This document shows, piece after piece, positions 1 to 11,397 of a stretch of 64,000 nucleotides of DNA. The DNA is from Streptomyces fulvoviolaceus (lineage in GTDB: Bacteria > Actinomycetota > Actinomycetes > Streptomycetales > Streptomycetaceae). The notes beneath the pieces were generated by a model. The model did not search any database, had not been told where the DNA came from, and saw nothing but the letters and a program-made list of their open reading frames with translations. The position numbers were made by a program, and so were the translations under genes. Location of the stretch: contig NZ_JOEY01000043.1 of NCBI RefSeq assembly GCF_000718165.1, positions 1 through 64,000 of the forward strand. Reading direction: 5' to 3'. Positions within the stretch are counted from its first letter, which is position 1. Each line of letters starts with the position of its first letter.

Positions 1-1
1 C

Positions 2-495
2 TCCCCCACCTGGGGCATCTACTCCGGCTACGAACTCTGCGAGAACACCCCGCTGCGGGACGGCAGCGAGGAATACCTCGACTCGGAGAAATACCAGATA
101 AAACACCGCGACTGGGAGACCGGCGACACCATCGCCCCCCTCATCACCCGCCTCAACACCATCAGGCGGCAGCACCCCGCCCTCCAGCAGCTCAGGAACA
201 TCCGCTTCCACCCCACCGACAACGACGCGCTCATCGCGTACAGCAAGCGCACGGGCCCGGACACGGTTCTGGTGGTCGTCAACCTCGACCCTCACCACAC
301 CCAGGAGGCCACGGTCTCGTTGGACATGCCGCAACTCGGCCTGGAAGGGCACGAGTCCCTGTCCGTGCACGACGAACTGACGGGTGAGACCTACCGCTGG
401 GGCAGGAACAACTATGTGCGCCTCGAGCCCGGCCGGGCACCCGCGCACGTGTTCCACGCCCAGCGGTGGACACCGCAGATCGGAGGGTCCAGAGC

Positions 496-499
<4 letters not shown>
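2..499 (+). CDS. glgE: GlgE, alpha-1,4-glucan:maltose-1-phosphate maltosyltransferase (C-terminal part)
   Basis: The reading frame is open from the window edge, so only the last 165 residues are present. GlgE transfers maltosyl units from maltose-1-phosphate onto alpha-1,4-glucan in the cytoplasm. The visible part covers the end of the GH13 barrel ([17 protein letters not shown]) and the C-terminal beta domain ([20 protein letters not shown]), ending in HVFHAQRW, which is typical of GlgE. The stop overlaps the proposed treS start by 4 bases (GTGA), so the genes are translationally coupled. The order glgE-treS-pep2-glgB is the usual Streptomyces one and supports the name. The catalytic residues lie outside the window. 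Confidence 0.9.
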
Positions 500-1900
<1,401 letters not shown>

Positions 1901-1942
1901 GCGTGTGCCTCTGAGCGTGTGCCGACGAAAGGACGCGTCACC

Positions 1943-3304
1943 ATGCCGAAGACCGCATCCGTCCGCCCCAGACGGACGCTCCTGGCCGATCCCCTGGCCT
2001 CGCTCGGCGAGCTGCTACGCCAGTGGCTGCCACGCCAGCGCTGGTTCGCGGGCAAGGACCGGCCGGTCACGGAGCTCAGCCTGCTGTCGATGACCGAGCT
2101 GTATCCGGGCTGTCTGCATCTGCTGGTCCACACCGGCCACGGCGGCGTGCCCGCGCCCGGCGGCGCCACCCCAGCCGGCGACTGCTACCAGCTGCTGCTC
2201 GGCGTACGGGAGCATCTGTCGCCGCGGCTCGGCCGGGCGCTCATCGGCCGTGCGGAGGAGGGCCCGCTCGCCGGTCTGACGGTCTACGACGCGCTGCACG
2301 ACCCGCGGTCCGCCCAGCTGCTCCTGGAGCGGCTGCGGCATCCCGGCGCGGCCGGTCCGCTGCGCTTCGAGGGCGACCGGTCCCTGCCGGTGCCCGCCGG
2401 GCTTCCGCCGCGGCTGCTGGAAGCCGAGCAGTCCAACTCCTCGCTGGTGTACGGCGACGAGTTGATCCTGAAGGTCTTCCGCCGCATCCAGCCCGGCGTC
2501 AATCCCGATCTGGAGGTGCCGGTCGCGCTGGCGAGGCAGGGCTGCCACCGTGTCCCCGCGCCCGTGGCCTGGTTCCGGACCACGCATCCGCAGGAGGCGA
2601 CGCTCGGCGTGCTGCAGCCGTACCTGCGCGACGCGTCCGACGGCTGGGCACTGGCTCTACGCGCCCTCGAGACCGGCGACGACTTCACGGCGCAGGCGCA
2701 CGAGCTGGGACAGGCCACGGCGGAGGTGCACCTCGCGCTGGCCTCGGCCTTCCCCACCGGGGCGCCGGGCGAGAACGAGTTCACGGCGGCGGCGATGACC
2801 GAGCGGCTGGACTCCGCCGCGTGCTGCGTACCGGCGCTCAAGCCGTTCGTCCCGGGTCTGCGGGCCGCGTTCGGCGCGCTGGCCACCTGCGACGCCGGGC
2901 CGCCGGCCCAGCGCGTCCACGGCGATCTGCACCTCGGCCAGGTGCTGCGGGCCGGTCGCGAGTGGTTCGTCATCGACTTCGAGGGCGAGCCCTCCCGCCC
3001 GCTCGCCGAGCGGCGCACCGCCCAGTCCCCGGTGCGGGACATCGCGGGCATGCTGCGCTCCTTCGACTACGCCGCCCGCCAGCGCCGCCCCTGGCGTCCG
3101 GAGTGGGCCCGCCGCTGCCGGGAGGCCTTCTGCGCGGGCTACGCCGCCCGCGCCGGCTGGGACCCGCGCAAGAAACACGGACTGCTGCGCGCATACGAAA
3201 CGGACCGGGCGGTTTACGAGGTCCTCTACGAGGCCAGGCACCGCCCCGACTGGCTCCCCGTACCGATGGCGGCGATCGAACGCCTCGCCGTGAGAGGAGA
3301 CTGA
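1943..3304 (+). CDS. mak: Maltokinase (Pep2/Mak)
   Basis: Maltokinase phosphorylates maltose with ATP to maltose-1-phosphate, the GlgE substrate. The protein has 453 residues, the usual length. The aminoglycoside-phosphotransferase-like kinase core shows the catalytic loop H326-GDLHLGQ followed by [12 protein letters not shown], the metal-binding Asp segment characteristic of Mak. The N-terminal part ([13 protein letters not shown]) is the family cap domain. ATG 1943 is chosen because GAAAGGA lies 11 bases upstream; an in-frame GTG at 1919 has no clear ribosome site. The gene sits 42 bases after treS and 4 bases before glgB, so it belongs to the same operon. It is intact although its TreS partner is broken. 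Confidence 0.93.
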   Translation: MPKTASVRPRRTLLADPLASLGELLRQWLPRQRWFAGKDRPVTELSLLSMTELYPGCLHLLVHTGHGGVPAPGGATPAGDCYQLLLGVREHLSPRLGRALIGRAEEGPLAGLTVYDALHDPRSAQLLLERLRHPGAAGPLRFEGDRSLPVPAGLPPRLLEAEQSNSSLVYGDELILKVFRRIQPGVNPDLEVPVALARQGCHRVPAPVAWFRTTHPQEATLGVLQPYLRDASDGWALALRALETGDDFTAQAHELGQATAEVHLALASAFPTGAPGENEFTAAAMTERLDSAACCVPALKPFVPGLRAAFGALATCDAGPPAQRVHGDLHLGQVLRAGREWFVIDFEGEPSRPLAERRTAQSPVRDIAGMLRSFDYAARQRRPWRPEWARRCREAFCAGYAARAGWDPRKKHGLLRAYETDRAVYEVLYEARHRPDWLPVPMAAIERLAVRGD

Positions 3305-3308
3305 CGCC

Positions 3309-5510
3309 GTGGCCCTGCACGACACCTCGCTGCCCGAGCCCTCCGGACCGACCCACTGCGGTGCGGCTCCCCCACTGGTCCCTGCCCACCGTGAGCGCCT
3401 GCTGTCCGGGGCCCACCACGATCCGCACGCGCTGCTCGGTGCCCATCCGGTCCCGGGTGGGACCGTCTTCCGGGCGCTGCGCCCGTTCGCCCGCTCGGTG
3501 AGCGTCGTGGTCGACGGCGAGCGCAGACGGCTCGCGTCGGAGGGGGACGGCCTCTTCTCCGGCGTACTCCCCCTCGACGCGATTCCGGAGTACACGCTGC
3601 TGGTGTCGTACGCGGACGGGGAGCAGGAGGCGCACGACCCGTACCGCTTTCTGCCCGCCCTCGGCGAGACCGATCTCCATCTCATCGGCGAAGGCCGGCA
3701 CGAGCAACTGTGGACGGCGCTCGGCGCCGAGCCGATGACCCACCAGGGCGTGACCGGAACCCGCTTCACGGTGTGGGCGCCGAACGCCCAGGGCGTCCGG
3801 GTCGCCGGGGACTTCACCTTCTGGGACGGACAGGCCTTCCCGATGCGCTCCCTCGGCTCGTCGGGCGTCTGGGAACTCTTCCTGCCGGGTGTCGGTGAGG
3901 GCGCACGGTACAAGTTCGAGATCACCTCCCGGTACGGCAGCCGCTTCCTCAAGGCCGACCCGATGGCGCGTGCCACGGAGGTGCCGCCCGCGACCGCCTC
4001 CGTGGTGACCTCCTCTCACCACGAGTGGGGCGACCAGGACTGGATGTCACGGCGCGGGGAGGTCCCGGTGCACGAGGCCCCGCTCTCGGTGTACGAGGTC
4101 CATCTGCCGTCCTGGCGACAGGGACTGACGTATCGTCAACTCGCTGATGTGCTCCCGGAGTACGTGAAGGACCTGGGCTTCACCCACATCGAGCTGATGC
4201 CGGTCGCCGAGCACCCCTTCGGCGGTTCGTGGGGCTACCAGGTCACCGGCTTCTACGCGCCGACCTCCCGGCTCGGTACTCCCGACGACTTCAAGTACCT
4301 CGTCGACGCCCTGCACCGGGCCGGGATCGGCGTGATCATGGACTGGGTCCCCGCGCACTTCCCCAAGGACGACTGGGCGCTGGCCCGGTTCGACGGGGAC
4401 CCGCTGTACGAGCCGGGAGACTGGCGGCGGGCGGAGCATCCGGACTGGGGGACGTACGAGTTCGACTTCGGACGGGTCGAGGTGCGCAACTTCCTGGTCG
4501 CCAACGCCGTGTACTGGTGCGAGGAGTTCCACATCGACGGGCTGCGCGTGGACGCCGTCGCCTCCATGCTCTACCTCGACTACTCGCGGGACTCCGGCCA
4601 GTGGACGCCCAATGTGCACGGCGGCCGGGAGGACCTGGACGCGGTCGCCTTCCTGCAGGAGATGAACGCGACGGTCTACCGGCGGGCGCCCGGTGTGGTG
4701 ACGATCGCCGAGGAGTCCACGGCCTGGGACGGGGTGACCCGGCCCACCGACAGCGGCGGACTGGGCTTCGGTCTGAAGTGGAACATGGGGTGGATGCACG
4801 ACTCGCTCGGCTACATCGCCCACGAGCCCGTCCACCGCAAGTACCACCACAACGAGATGACCTTCTCGATGGTGTACGCGTACAGCGAGAACTACGTGCT
4901 CCCGATCTCGCACGACGAGGTCGTCCACGGCAAGCAGTCCCTCGTGTCGAAGATGCCGGGCGACTGGTGGCAGCAACGCGCCAACGCCCGTGCGTACCTG
5001 GGCTTCATGTGGGCGCACCCCGGCAAGCAGCTCCTCTTCATGGGCCAGGAGTTCGCGCAGGGCGCCGAGTGGTCGGAGGCACACGGCCCGGACTGGTGGC
5101 TTCTCGACCCGGCCTACGGCGCGGAGCCGGACCACCGGGGCGTGCGCGACCTGGTCCGCGAGCTCAACATCGTCTACCGCCGCACCCCGGCCCTGTGGCA
5201 GCGCGACACCGACCCCGCCGGCTTCCAGTGGGTGGTCGGCGACGCGGCCGAGGACAACGTCTTCGCGTTCTTCAGGTACGACACGGACGGCACCCCCCTC
5301 CTCGCGGTCTCCAACCTCTCCCCCGTCGTCCGCCACGACTACCGTCTCGCCGTCCCCGAGGGCGTCCCCGCCTGGCAGGAGACCCTGAACACCGACGCGG
5401 CACGCTATGGCGGCAGCGACGTGACCAACCCCGACCCGGTCAAGCCGGAGAACGGTGCGGTCCGGCTCACGCTGCCTCCCCTCGCGACGGTCTGGTTCAC
5501 GTCAGTGTGA
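3309..5510 (+). CDS. glgB: 1,4-alpha-glucan branching enzyme GlgB
   Basis: GlgB introduces alpha-1,6 branches into the glucan made by GlgE. The protein has 733 residues. An N-terminal extension and CBM48-type beta domain (residues about 130-230, [17 protein letters not shown]) precede the GH13 barrel. The catalytic triad is visible: nucleophile D415 in GLRVDAV, acid E468 in TIAEEST, and D536 in [10 protein letters not shown]. The C-terminal beta domain ends in [12 protein letters not shown]. The GTG start is 4 bases after maltokinase, so it is probably translationally coupled. It is the last gene of the glgE operon. Confidence 0.96.
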   Translation: MALHDTSLPEPSGPTHCGAAPPLVPAHRERLLSGAHHDPHALLGAHPVPGGTVFRALRPFARSVSVVVDGERRRLASEGDGLFSGVLPLDAIPEYTLLVSYADGEQEAHDPYRFLPALGETDLHLIGEGRHEQLWTALGAEPMTHQGVTGTRFTVWAPNAQGVRVAGDFTFWDGQAFPMRSLGSSGVWELFLPGVGEGARYKFEITSRYGSRFLKADPMARATEVPPATASVVTSSHHEWGDQDWMSRRGEVPVHEAPLSVYEVHLPSWRQGLTYRQLADVLPEYVKDLGFTHIELMPVAEHPFGGSWGYQVTGFYAPTSRLGTPDDFKYLVDALHRAGIGVIMDWVPAHFPKDDWALARFDGDPLYEPGDWRRAEHPDWGTYEFDFGRVEVRNFLVANAVYWCEEFHIDGLRVDAVASMLYLDYSRDSGQWTPNVHGGREDLDAVAFLQEMNATVYRRAPGVVTIAEESTAWDGVTRPTDSGGLGFGLKWNMGWMHDSLGYIAHEPVHRKYHHNEMTFSMVYAYSENYVLPISHDEVVHGKQSLVSKMPGDWWQQRANARAYLGFMWAHPGKQLLFMGQEFAQGAEWSEAHGPDWWLLDPAYGAEPDHRGVRDLVRELNIVYRRTPALWQRDTDPAGFQWVVGDAAEDNVFAFFRYDTDGTPLLAVSNLSPVVRHDYRLAVPEGVPAWQETLNTDAARYGGSDVTNPDPVKPENGAVRLTLPPLATVWFTSV

Positions 5511-5573
5511 GGGGCCGCCCCCTGGGCAGTCGGGTCGTACGACATCGTCGTCGTGGCAGAAGGGCGGCATCAC

Positions 5574-6662
5574 GTGCGCACCGTCGGAGTGGAGGAGGAA
5601 CTCCTGCTGGTCGACCCGGAGACCGGTGAACCGCAGGCGCTGTCCGCCGCGGTACTGGCCCGGGCCGTACAGGACGACGCCGAGCAGGACGTCTTCGAGA
5701 CGGAGCTGCACAACCAGATGCTCGAGTTCGCGACGCACCCGCAGTCGGGCATGGACCAGCTCCACGCCGAGATCGTGCGCTGCCGCAAGGAGGCCGCCCG
5801 GCACGCCGGGGAGATCGGCTGCACCGTCGCCGCACTGGCCACCTCACCGCTGCCCGTCAGCCCGTCCGTCAGCGTCGGGCGCCGCTACCGGTGGATGGCC
5901 GAGCAGTACGGCATCGCCACCCAGGAACAGCTCGTGATGGGCTGCCACGTCCATGTGTCCGTCGAGTCCGACGAAGAGGGCATCGCCGTCATCGACCGGA
6001 TGCAGCCGTGGCTGTACGTGCTGTCCGCGCTGAGCGCCAACTCGCCCTTCTGGCAGGGCAAGGACACGTGCTACAGCAGCTACCGCAGCCGGGTGTGGCA
6101 CCGGTGGCCGTCGGCCGGTCCGACCGAGCCCTTCGGTTCGGCCGAGCGCTATCACCGGCGGGTCGCGGCCATGGTGGCGACCGGCGTGATCCTCGACGAG
6201 GGGATGATCTACTTCGACGCGCGGCTGTCCCGGCAGTACCCGACGGTGGAGATCCGGGTCGCGGACGTCTGTCTGCACGCGGACACCGCCGTACTCGTGG
6301 CCACCCTCGCCCGCGGCCTGGTGGAGACCGCCGCGCGTGAGTGGCGGGCGGGCCGGGAGCCTGCGGAGCACAGCGTGAGCCTGCTCCGGCTGGCCGCCTG
6401 GCGGGCCGCGCGGTCCGGGCTGACCGACGAGCTGCTCCACCCGGCGACGCTGCGGCGCATGCCCGCGGAGACGGTGGTGCGGGCGCTGCTCGAGCACGTC
6501 GGGGACGCGCTCGCCGACAGCGGCGACCTCGACCGCGCCCAGGACGTCTGCGCCGGGCTCCTGCGGCACGGCAACGGCGCCCGGGTGCAACGCGAGTTGA
6601 TGGAGCGCACCGGGAGCCTGCGGGACGTGGTCACCGAGTGCGTGCGCCACACCCAGGCGTGA
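5574..6662 (+). CDS. YbdK-type carboxylate-amine ligase (glutamate-cysteine ligase 2 family)
   Basis: A 362-residue member of the GCS2 family, ATP-dependent carboxylate-amine ligases related to gamma-glutamylcysteine synthetase. Family features are the start MRTVGVEEELLLVDP, the GCHVHVSVESDEEG metal/ATP segment, SANSPFWQGKDTCYSSYRS, and the C-terminal PTVEIRVADVCLHADTA. E. coli YbdK has weak glutamate-cysteine ligase activity, but the true substrate in Streptomyces is not certain. GTG 5574 is preferred over GTG 5553 because homologues begin exactly there and AGAAGGG precedes it. It follows glgB by 63 bases on the same strand and may be read through from the glucan operon, although no metabolic link is obvious. 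Confidence 0.85.
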   Translation: MRTVGVEEELLLVDPETGEPQALSAAVLARAVQDDAEQDVFETELHNQMLEFATHPQSGMDQLHAEIVRCRKEAARHAGEIGCTVAALATSPLPVSPSVSVGRRYRWMAEQYGIATQEQLVMGCHVHVSVESDEEGIAVIDRMQPWLYVLSALSANSPFWQGKDTCYSSYRSRVWHRWPSAGPTEPFGSAERYHRRVAAMVATGVILDEGMIYFDARLSRQYPTVEIRVADVCLHADTAVLVATLARGLVETAAREWRAGREPAEHSVSLLRLAAWRAARSGLTDELLHPATLRRMPAETVVRALLEHVGDALADSGDLDRAQDVCAGLLRHGNGARVQRELMERTGSLRDVVTECVRHTQA

Positions 6663-6818
6663 AGCCGCCTCGACAGCACACGACCAGGTCGAGATCAACT
6701 AGAGCGGGGATACTTCTCCAATTCGGTTACCCTCCGCTCCCACCTCGACTACATTCGAGCACCGCAGATGACCGTGCTCGACGGCGGCGTCACACCCCGC
6801 ACACGTCAGGACCAGCAC

Positions 6819-8723
6819 ATGCGCGACTTCGTCCTCGCTCCTCCGTCCGCCTCGCACTCGACCGGCGGTCTCGCCGACAGCGTCTTCGACATGGCCGCCC
6901 GGAACCCCACCCTCCCGATGATCGCGCGCCGTACCGAGACCTCCGGCTGGGAGGAGGTCACGGCCGTGGAGCTGCGGGACGAGGTCATGGACCTGGCAAA
7001 GGGGCTGATCGCGTCCGGGATCTCGCCGGGCCACCGCGTGGCGATCATGGCGCGCACCCGTTACGAGTGGACGGTCCTGAGCTACGCCCTGTGGGCGGTG
7101 GGCGCCGAGGTCGTGCCGATCTATCCGACGTCGTCGCGCGACCAGGTCGAGTGGATCCTGCGGGACGCCGGCTGTGTGGCCGTGGTGGTCGAGGACGAGC
7201 AGGCGGTGATGACGGTCGGCTCCGTGTGCGCGCATCTGCCGCGGCTGCGCCATGTCTGGCAGCTGGACGCGGGGTCGCTCCAGGAGCTGGTGGAGCGGGG
7301 CGAGTTCATCCCGCTGGCCACGGTCGAGTCGTTGCGCCGCATCGTGCTGCCGGACTCCACCGCGGTCGTCGCCTACACCTCCGGCACGTCGGGACACCCC
7401 ATGGGCTGCGCGCTGAGTCACCGCGGCCTGGCCAGCCCCTGCGACACACTGCTCGCGGGCTGGGGCCACACGGCGGCGCCGCCGGGGCAGCAGCCCTCCG
7501 TCCTCGCCTTTCTGCCCTTCTCGCACGTGTACGGCCTGATGATCCAGGGTCTGTGCGTGCGCGGCGGCCTGCTGATGGCCCACGAGCCCGACCTGAGCGC
7601 GGAGGCGCTGGCGGAGTCCCTGCGCTCCTTCCGCCCCACGTACTTCTACGCCGTACCGTCGGTGTTCGAGAAGATCTACAAGAACTTCCTGCGGACCGCC
7701 CAGCAGACGGGCCGCGGCGCCCTCTTCGAGCGGGCCGCCGGCACGGCACGGGACTTCGCCGCGGCCTGCGAGCGGCAGCGGCTGGGCGAGGGCCCGGGGC
7801 CCGGCTTCGACCTGCGGCTCCAACACGCCCTGTACGAACGGACGGTGTACCGCAGGCTGCGAAGCGCACTGGGCGGCCGGGCGCGCCGCGCGACCTCGGG
7901 CGGCTCGACCCTGAACCGTGAACTCTCCCTGTTCTACGAGGGCATCGGCATCTATGTGCACGACGGATACGGGCTCACGGAGACCTGCGCCGGGATCACG
8001 ATGCAGCCGCTGGGCCGGGAGAAGTCCGGGACCGTCGGTCAGGCCCTGCCGGGCACGGACGTCCGGGTGGCCGACGACGGGGAGATCCTGGTGCGCGGGC
8101 CGTCGGTGTTCCAGGGCTATGTCAACGACGAGGCCGCGACACGGGGCGCTCTGTACGGCGGCTGGCTGGCCACCGGGGACCTCGGGCGGCTGGACTCCGA
8201 CGGCTATCTGACGATCACCGGCCGCAAGAAGGACATCATCGTCACGAGCAGCGGCAAGAGCGTGGCCCCGGCCGCCCTGGAGCAGCGGCTGAGGATGCAT
8301 CCGCTCGTCCACCAGGCGGTGGTGGTGGGCGACAACCGGCCCTGCGTGGGGGCCCTGATCACCCTGGACCCGGAGTTCCTGGCGCACTGGCGCGGGCTGG
8401 CAACCCAGCACGACCCCTCGGGCCGGGACGCGCGCGAGGCCCGTGAGGAGAACGCGCTGCGGGAGGAGATCGCACGCGCCGTGGCCGCCGCCAACAGCAC
8501 GGTGTCGCGCTCGGAGTCCATCCGGGTGTTCCGGGTGCTCGCGGAACCCTTCGACCTGGCCAACGGACTGCTGACGCCGTCGATGAAGCTGCGCCGGGAC
8601 GAGATCGCCCGCCGGTACGCGTTCGAGATCGACGCGATGTACCAGGCACGCTCGGGTACCGCTCGGCGGAGTGCGCCGGACGAGCTGCTGAGCTGGGACG
8701 ATTCGGACAACGTGTTCCGGTGA
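6819..8723 (+). CDS. AMP-dependent long-chain fatty acid-CoA ligase
   Basis: A 634-residue ANL-superfamily adenylating enzyme likely to activate long-chain fatty acids to acyl-CoA. Adenylation motifs are visible: A3-like YTSGTSGHPMG near residue 190, A5-like DGYGLTETCAGI, A7-like TGDLGRLDSDGYL, A8-like GRKKDIIVTSSGK, and the C-terminal A10 Lys in LTPSMKLRR. The normally basic residue of the A3 loop is Met195, which is unusual. ATG 6819 is chosen because CAGGA lies 7 bases upstream and MRDFVLAP matches family starts; ATG 6768 is a longer in-frame alternative. Substrate chain length cannot be read from the sequence. Confidence 0.88.
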   Translation: MRDFVLAPPSASHSTGGLADSVFDMAARNPTLPMIARRTETSGWEEVTAVELRDEVMDLAKGLIASGISPGHRVAIMARTRYEWTVLSYALWAVGAEVVPIYPTSSRDQVEWILRDAGCVAVVVEDEQAVMTVGSVCAHLPRLRHVWQLDAGSLQELVERGEFIPLATVESLRRIVLPDSTAVVAYTSGTSGHPMGCALSHRGLASPCDTLLAGWGHTAAPPGQQPSVLAFLPFSHVYGLMIQGLCVRGGLLMAHEPDLSAEALAESLRSFRPTYFYAVPSVFEKIYKNFLRTAQQTGRGALFERAAGTARDFAAACERQRLGEGPGPGFDLRLQHALYERTVYRRLRSALGGRARRATSGGSTLNRELSLFYEGIGIYVHDGYGLTETCAGITMQPLGREKSGTVGQALPGTDVRVADDGEILVRGPSVFQGYVNDEAATRGALYGGWLATGDLGRLDSDGYLTITGRKKDIIVTSSGKSVAPAALEQRLRMHPLVHQAVVVGDNRPCVGALITLDPEFLAHWRGLATQHDPSGRDAREAREENALREEIARAVAAANSTVSRSESIRVFRVLAEPFDLANGLLTPSMKLRRDEIARRYAFEIDAMYQARSGTARRSAPDELLSWDDSDNVFR

Positions 8724-8885
8724 GCGGCCGCCCGGTACCGGGCCGCAAGGACGATTGGGCTCCGTGGGCTCGGGAACACGGCACAGTGGCGACGCGAGAG
8801 AACACACGACAGCACCGCTGACACCGAGCCGCGTTGGGACGAGACACTGACTTCCGAGGCAATACCGAGCCAGACCACACGTTTT

Positions 8886-9251
8886 GTGGGAGAGCCACAG
8901 AACGTGACGGGTGCACGGCTTGCCGCGGAGGATTTCCTGTGCGGACTCGCGCGGGACGCACCCCCCGCCAGCCCGGAACACTGGGACGACATCCTGCTGG
9001 TCGTCACGGAGCTAGCCGCCAACGCCGTCCAGTACGCCCCCGGCCCCTTCACGCTGCGCATGCGCCGGACCTTCGACGGCGTCCATGTGACGCTGCGCGA
9101 CACCAGCACCACGCCGCCCGCGCCCCGTTCCTTCGATCCGCGGCACGGCGGCGGGGGCATCGGCTGGCACCTGGTCCACGCGTTGTGCGACCAGGTCAGC
9201 GTGGTGACGGACGACCGCGGCAAGGACGTCCACGCGTTCCTGCCCTGGTGA
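8886..9251 (+). CDS. Anti-sigma-factor-like ATP-binding protein (RsbW-type HATPase)
   Basis: A GHKL-fold ATPase of the kind Streptomyces uses as anti-sigma or partner-switch regulators. The N box ELAANAVQYAP binds ATP and magnesium, followed by a G1-like DTSTTPPAP and the glycine-rich lid GGGGIGWHLV. With GTG 8886 it has 121 residues, but homologous-looking sequence (TSEAIPSQTTRF) continues upstream in the same open frame to a CTG at 8847, so the true start may be that CTG. It stands alone 163 bases after the acyl-CoA ligase, with no sigma factor adjacent; the nearest is at 15250-16110. Confidence 0.8.
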   Translation: MGEPQNVTGARLAAEDFLCGLARDAPPASPEHWDDILLVVTELAANAVQYAPGPFTLRMRRTFDGVHVTLRDTSTTPPAPRSFDPRHGGGGIGWHLVHALCDQVSVVTDDRGKDVHAFLPW

Positions 9252-9256
9252 CCGTC

Positions 9257-9616
9257 TCAGGCCGTGGTCACGAGCCGTAGGAAGTAGGCGCCGACGGCCG
9301 CCAGGTACTCCCGGTCCCTGGTCTCGCTGTCGGTCTGGAAGCGGGGCGCCGCCTTCACCTCTGCCCCGGTGCAGGCCAGTGTGAGCCGGTGGCCCCCCGG
9401 GTCGATGCCGGTGACGACACCCACCGGTACGAGCACGCTCCTGCCGAACACCCAGACACCCGTGTCGACGACCAGATGCCCCATTCCGAACGGGTCGGCC
9501 TGCCGGTCCACCCGCCCGAGCGTGCCGTCGCTCGCGACGACGGTGAACCCCGTCAGGTCCTGCCCCTCGACGTGCCCGCTGTCGGACGCGTACGACCAGA
9601 TTCTGTCTATGGCCAC
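9257..9616 (-). CDS. PRC-barrel domain protein
   Basis: A 119-residue protein starting with GTG at 9616 behind a strong ribosome site (GAGGAAGGA). Residues about 5-95 look like a PRC-barrel: IWSYASDSGHVEG, DLTGFTVVASDGTLGRVDRQ, then HLVVDTGVWVFGRSVLVP, GVVTGIDPG. PRC-barrels occur in ribosome-maturation and photosystem proteins and in stand-alone actinobacterial proteins of unknown role. No signal peptide or membrane segment is seen, so it is cytoplasmic. It is convergent with the upstream ATPase, their stops lying 5 bases apart. Confidence 0.8.
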   Translation of the reverse strand: MAIDRIWSYASDSGHVEGQDLTGFTVVASDGTLGRVDRQADPFGMGHLVVDTGVWVFGRSVLVPVGVVTGIDPGGHRLTLACTGAEVKAAPRFQTDSETRDREYLAAVGAYFLRLVTTA

Positions 9617-9967
9617 GCTGTTCCTTCCTCCCGAGCCCCGCACGGGTCCCGAGCCGTCGGCCGGACGGTCCGTGCCGACCGGGCTCACAGCACCCAATAC
9701 CCTCCTCACGCACGCACATTCGGCGCCCGGGCCCTCACAAACGGTGCCGTCCCGTCCGGTCCCCGCACGGCCTTCACCACTCCCCCCGGTGCGCTCGCGG
9801 GCCCGGGCGGACATGATGATGCTCGACGCGTTCGTCTGACTGCCGCGCCCCGCTCGCGGAACGGCACAGGGCACGGTGGGATCGATGAGGTGCGAAGCAG
9901 CGATCCACGGGCAGATGAATGGCGTTCGAGGCAGACCGCCTGGAGCCGCAGAAAGGGATGAAACACC
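9617..9967. other. Intergenic region between divergent genes (PRC-barrel and NADH dehydrogenase)
   Basis: This 351-base stretch must contain promoters for both neighbours. No convincing gene, tRNA or strong inverted repeat is seen. Open frames here lack ribosome sites and recognisable sequence. A ribosome site AAAGGGATG lies just ahead of the GTG at 9968. Confidence 0.5.
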
Positions 9968-11332
9968 GTGACACGACCCAGGATCCTGGTGGTTGGCGCA
10001 GGCTTCGCCGGCGTGGAGTGCGTTCGCCGCCTGGAGCGGAAACTCTCCCCGGACGAAGCAGACGTCACCCTGGTGACGCCGTTCGCCTACCAGCTCTATC
10101 TCCCCCTGCTGCCCCAGGTCGCCTCGGGTGTGCTGACGCCCCAGTCGATCGCCGTCTCCCTGCGCCGCAGCAAGAAGTACCGCACCCGGATCATCCCGGG
10201 CGGCGCCATCGGCGTGGACCTGAAGTCCAAGGTCTGCGTCATCCGCACCATCACCGACCAGATCGTCAACGAGCCGTACGACTACATCGTGCTGGCCCCC
10301 GGAAGCATCACCCGCACCTTCGACATCCCCGGCCTCACGGACCACGCGTTCGGCATGAAGACCCTTGCCGAGGCCGCCTACGTCCGCGACCACGTCATCT
10401 CGCAGCTCGACCTCGCCGACGCCAGCCAGGACGAGGCCGAACGCGCGTCCCGGCTGCAGTTCGTGGTCGTCGGCGGCGGCTACGCGGGCACCGAGACCGC
10501 GGCGTGTCTGCAGAAGCTCACCCACGCCGCCGTCAAGCGTTACCCCCGTATCGACCCGGGGCTCATCAAGTGGCATCTCATCGACATCGCGCCGAAGCTG
10601 ATGCCGGAACTGGGCGACAAGCTGGGCAGCAGCGCGCAGCAGATCCTGACCCGGCGGGGCATCGACATCTCCCTGGGCGTCTCCATCGAGAAGGCGGGGC
10701 CCGAGGAGGTCACCTTCACCGATGGCCGGGTGATCCCGACCCGCACCCTTATCTGGACCGCCGGTGTGGTCGCGAGCCCCCTCATCGCCACGCTCGGCGC
10801 GGAGACGGTCCGGGGACGGCTCGCGGTCACCGCCGAGATGAACGTGCCGGGCCAGGACGGTGTCTTCGCGCTCGGCGACGCCGCCGCGGTGCCCGACGAG
10901 GCCAAGGGCCAGGAGGGCGCGGTCTGCCCGCCCACCGCGCAGCACGCCATGCGGCAGGGCCCGCTCGTCGCCGACAACGTCATCGCCACGCTGCGGGGCC
11001 GGCCGCTGAAGCCGTACGTCCACAAGGACCTCGGCCTGGTCGTCGACCTCGGCGGCAAGGACGCCGTCTCCAAGCCGCTCGGCATCGAACTGCGCGGTCT
11101 GCCCGCCCAGGCCGTCGCCCGTGGCTACCACTGGTCGGCGCTGCGGACCAACGTCGCCAAGACCCGGGTGATGACGAACTGGGTTCTCAACGCGCTCGCG
11201 GGCGACGATTTCGTCCGCACCGGTTTCCAGTCCCGCAAGGCCGCCAAGCTGAGGGACTTCGAGTACACCGACTCGTACCTGACGCCGGAACAGGTGCGGG
11301 CCCAAGTCGAGGGCGCGGACCGCGAGGAGTAG
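9968..11332 (+). CDS. Type II NADH dehydrogenase-like NAD(P)/FAD oxidoreductase
   Basis: A 454-residue flavoprotein of the NDH-2 family, which passes electrons from NADH to quinone at the inner face of the membrane without pumping protons. The FAD-binding fold begins at residue 4 (LVVGAGFAGVECVRRLE), the NADH-binding fold has VVVGGGYAGTETA at about residue 170, and the third FAD segment reads GVFALGDAAAVPD. The AQHAMRQG helix typical of NDH-2 follows. There are no membrane-spanning helices, as expected for a peripheral enzyme. It starts at GTG 9968 and appears monocistronic. Confidence 0.9.
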   Translation: MTRPRILVVGAGFAGVECVRRLERKLSPDEADVTLVTPFAYQLYLPLLPQVASGVLTPQSIAVSLRRSKKYRTRIIPGGAIGVDLKSKVCVIRTITDQIVNEPYDYIVLAPGSITRTFDIPGLTDHAFGMKTLAEAAYVRDHVISQLDLADASQDEAERASRLQFVVVGGGYAGTETAACLQKLTHAAVKRYPRIDPGLIKWHLIDIAPKLMPELGDKLGSSAQQILTRRGIDISLGVSIEKAGPEEVTFTDGRVIPTRTLIWTAGVVASPLIATLGAETVRGRLAVTAEMNVPGQDGVFALGDAAAVPDEAKGQEGAVCPPTAQHAMRQGPLVADNVIATLRGRPLKPYVHKDLGLVVDLGGKDAVSKPLGIELRGLPAQAVARGYHWSALRTNVAKTRVMTNWVLNALAGDDFVRTGFQSRKAAKLRDFEYTDSYLTPEQVRAQVEGADREE

Positions 11333-11397
11333 CGCGGCACACGTCGTGACATGCTGAGTCAAGGATCATGACGTGACACGGGAGTGAGTACGGCGGC

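Noticed and set aside
9257..11362. Open frame of 701 codons on the minus strand
   Set aside because: The PRC-barrel gene occupies its end; the rest is antisense to the NADH dehydrogenase.
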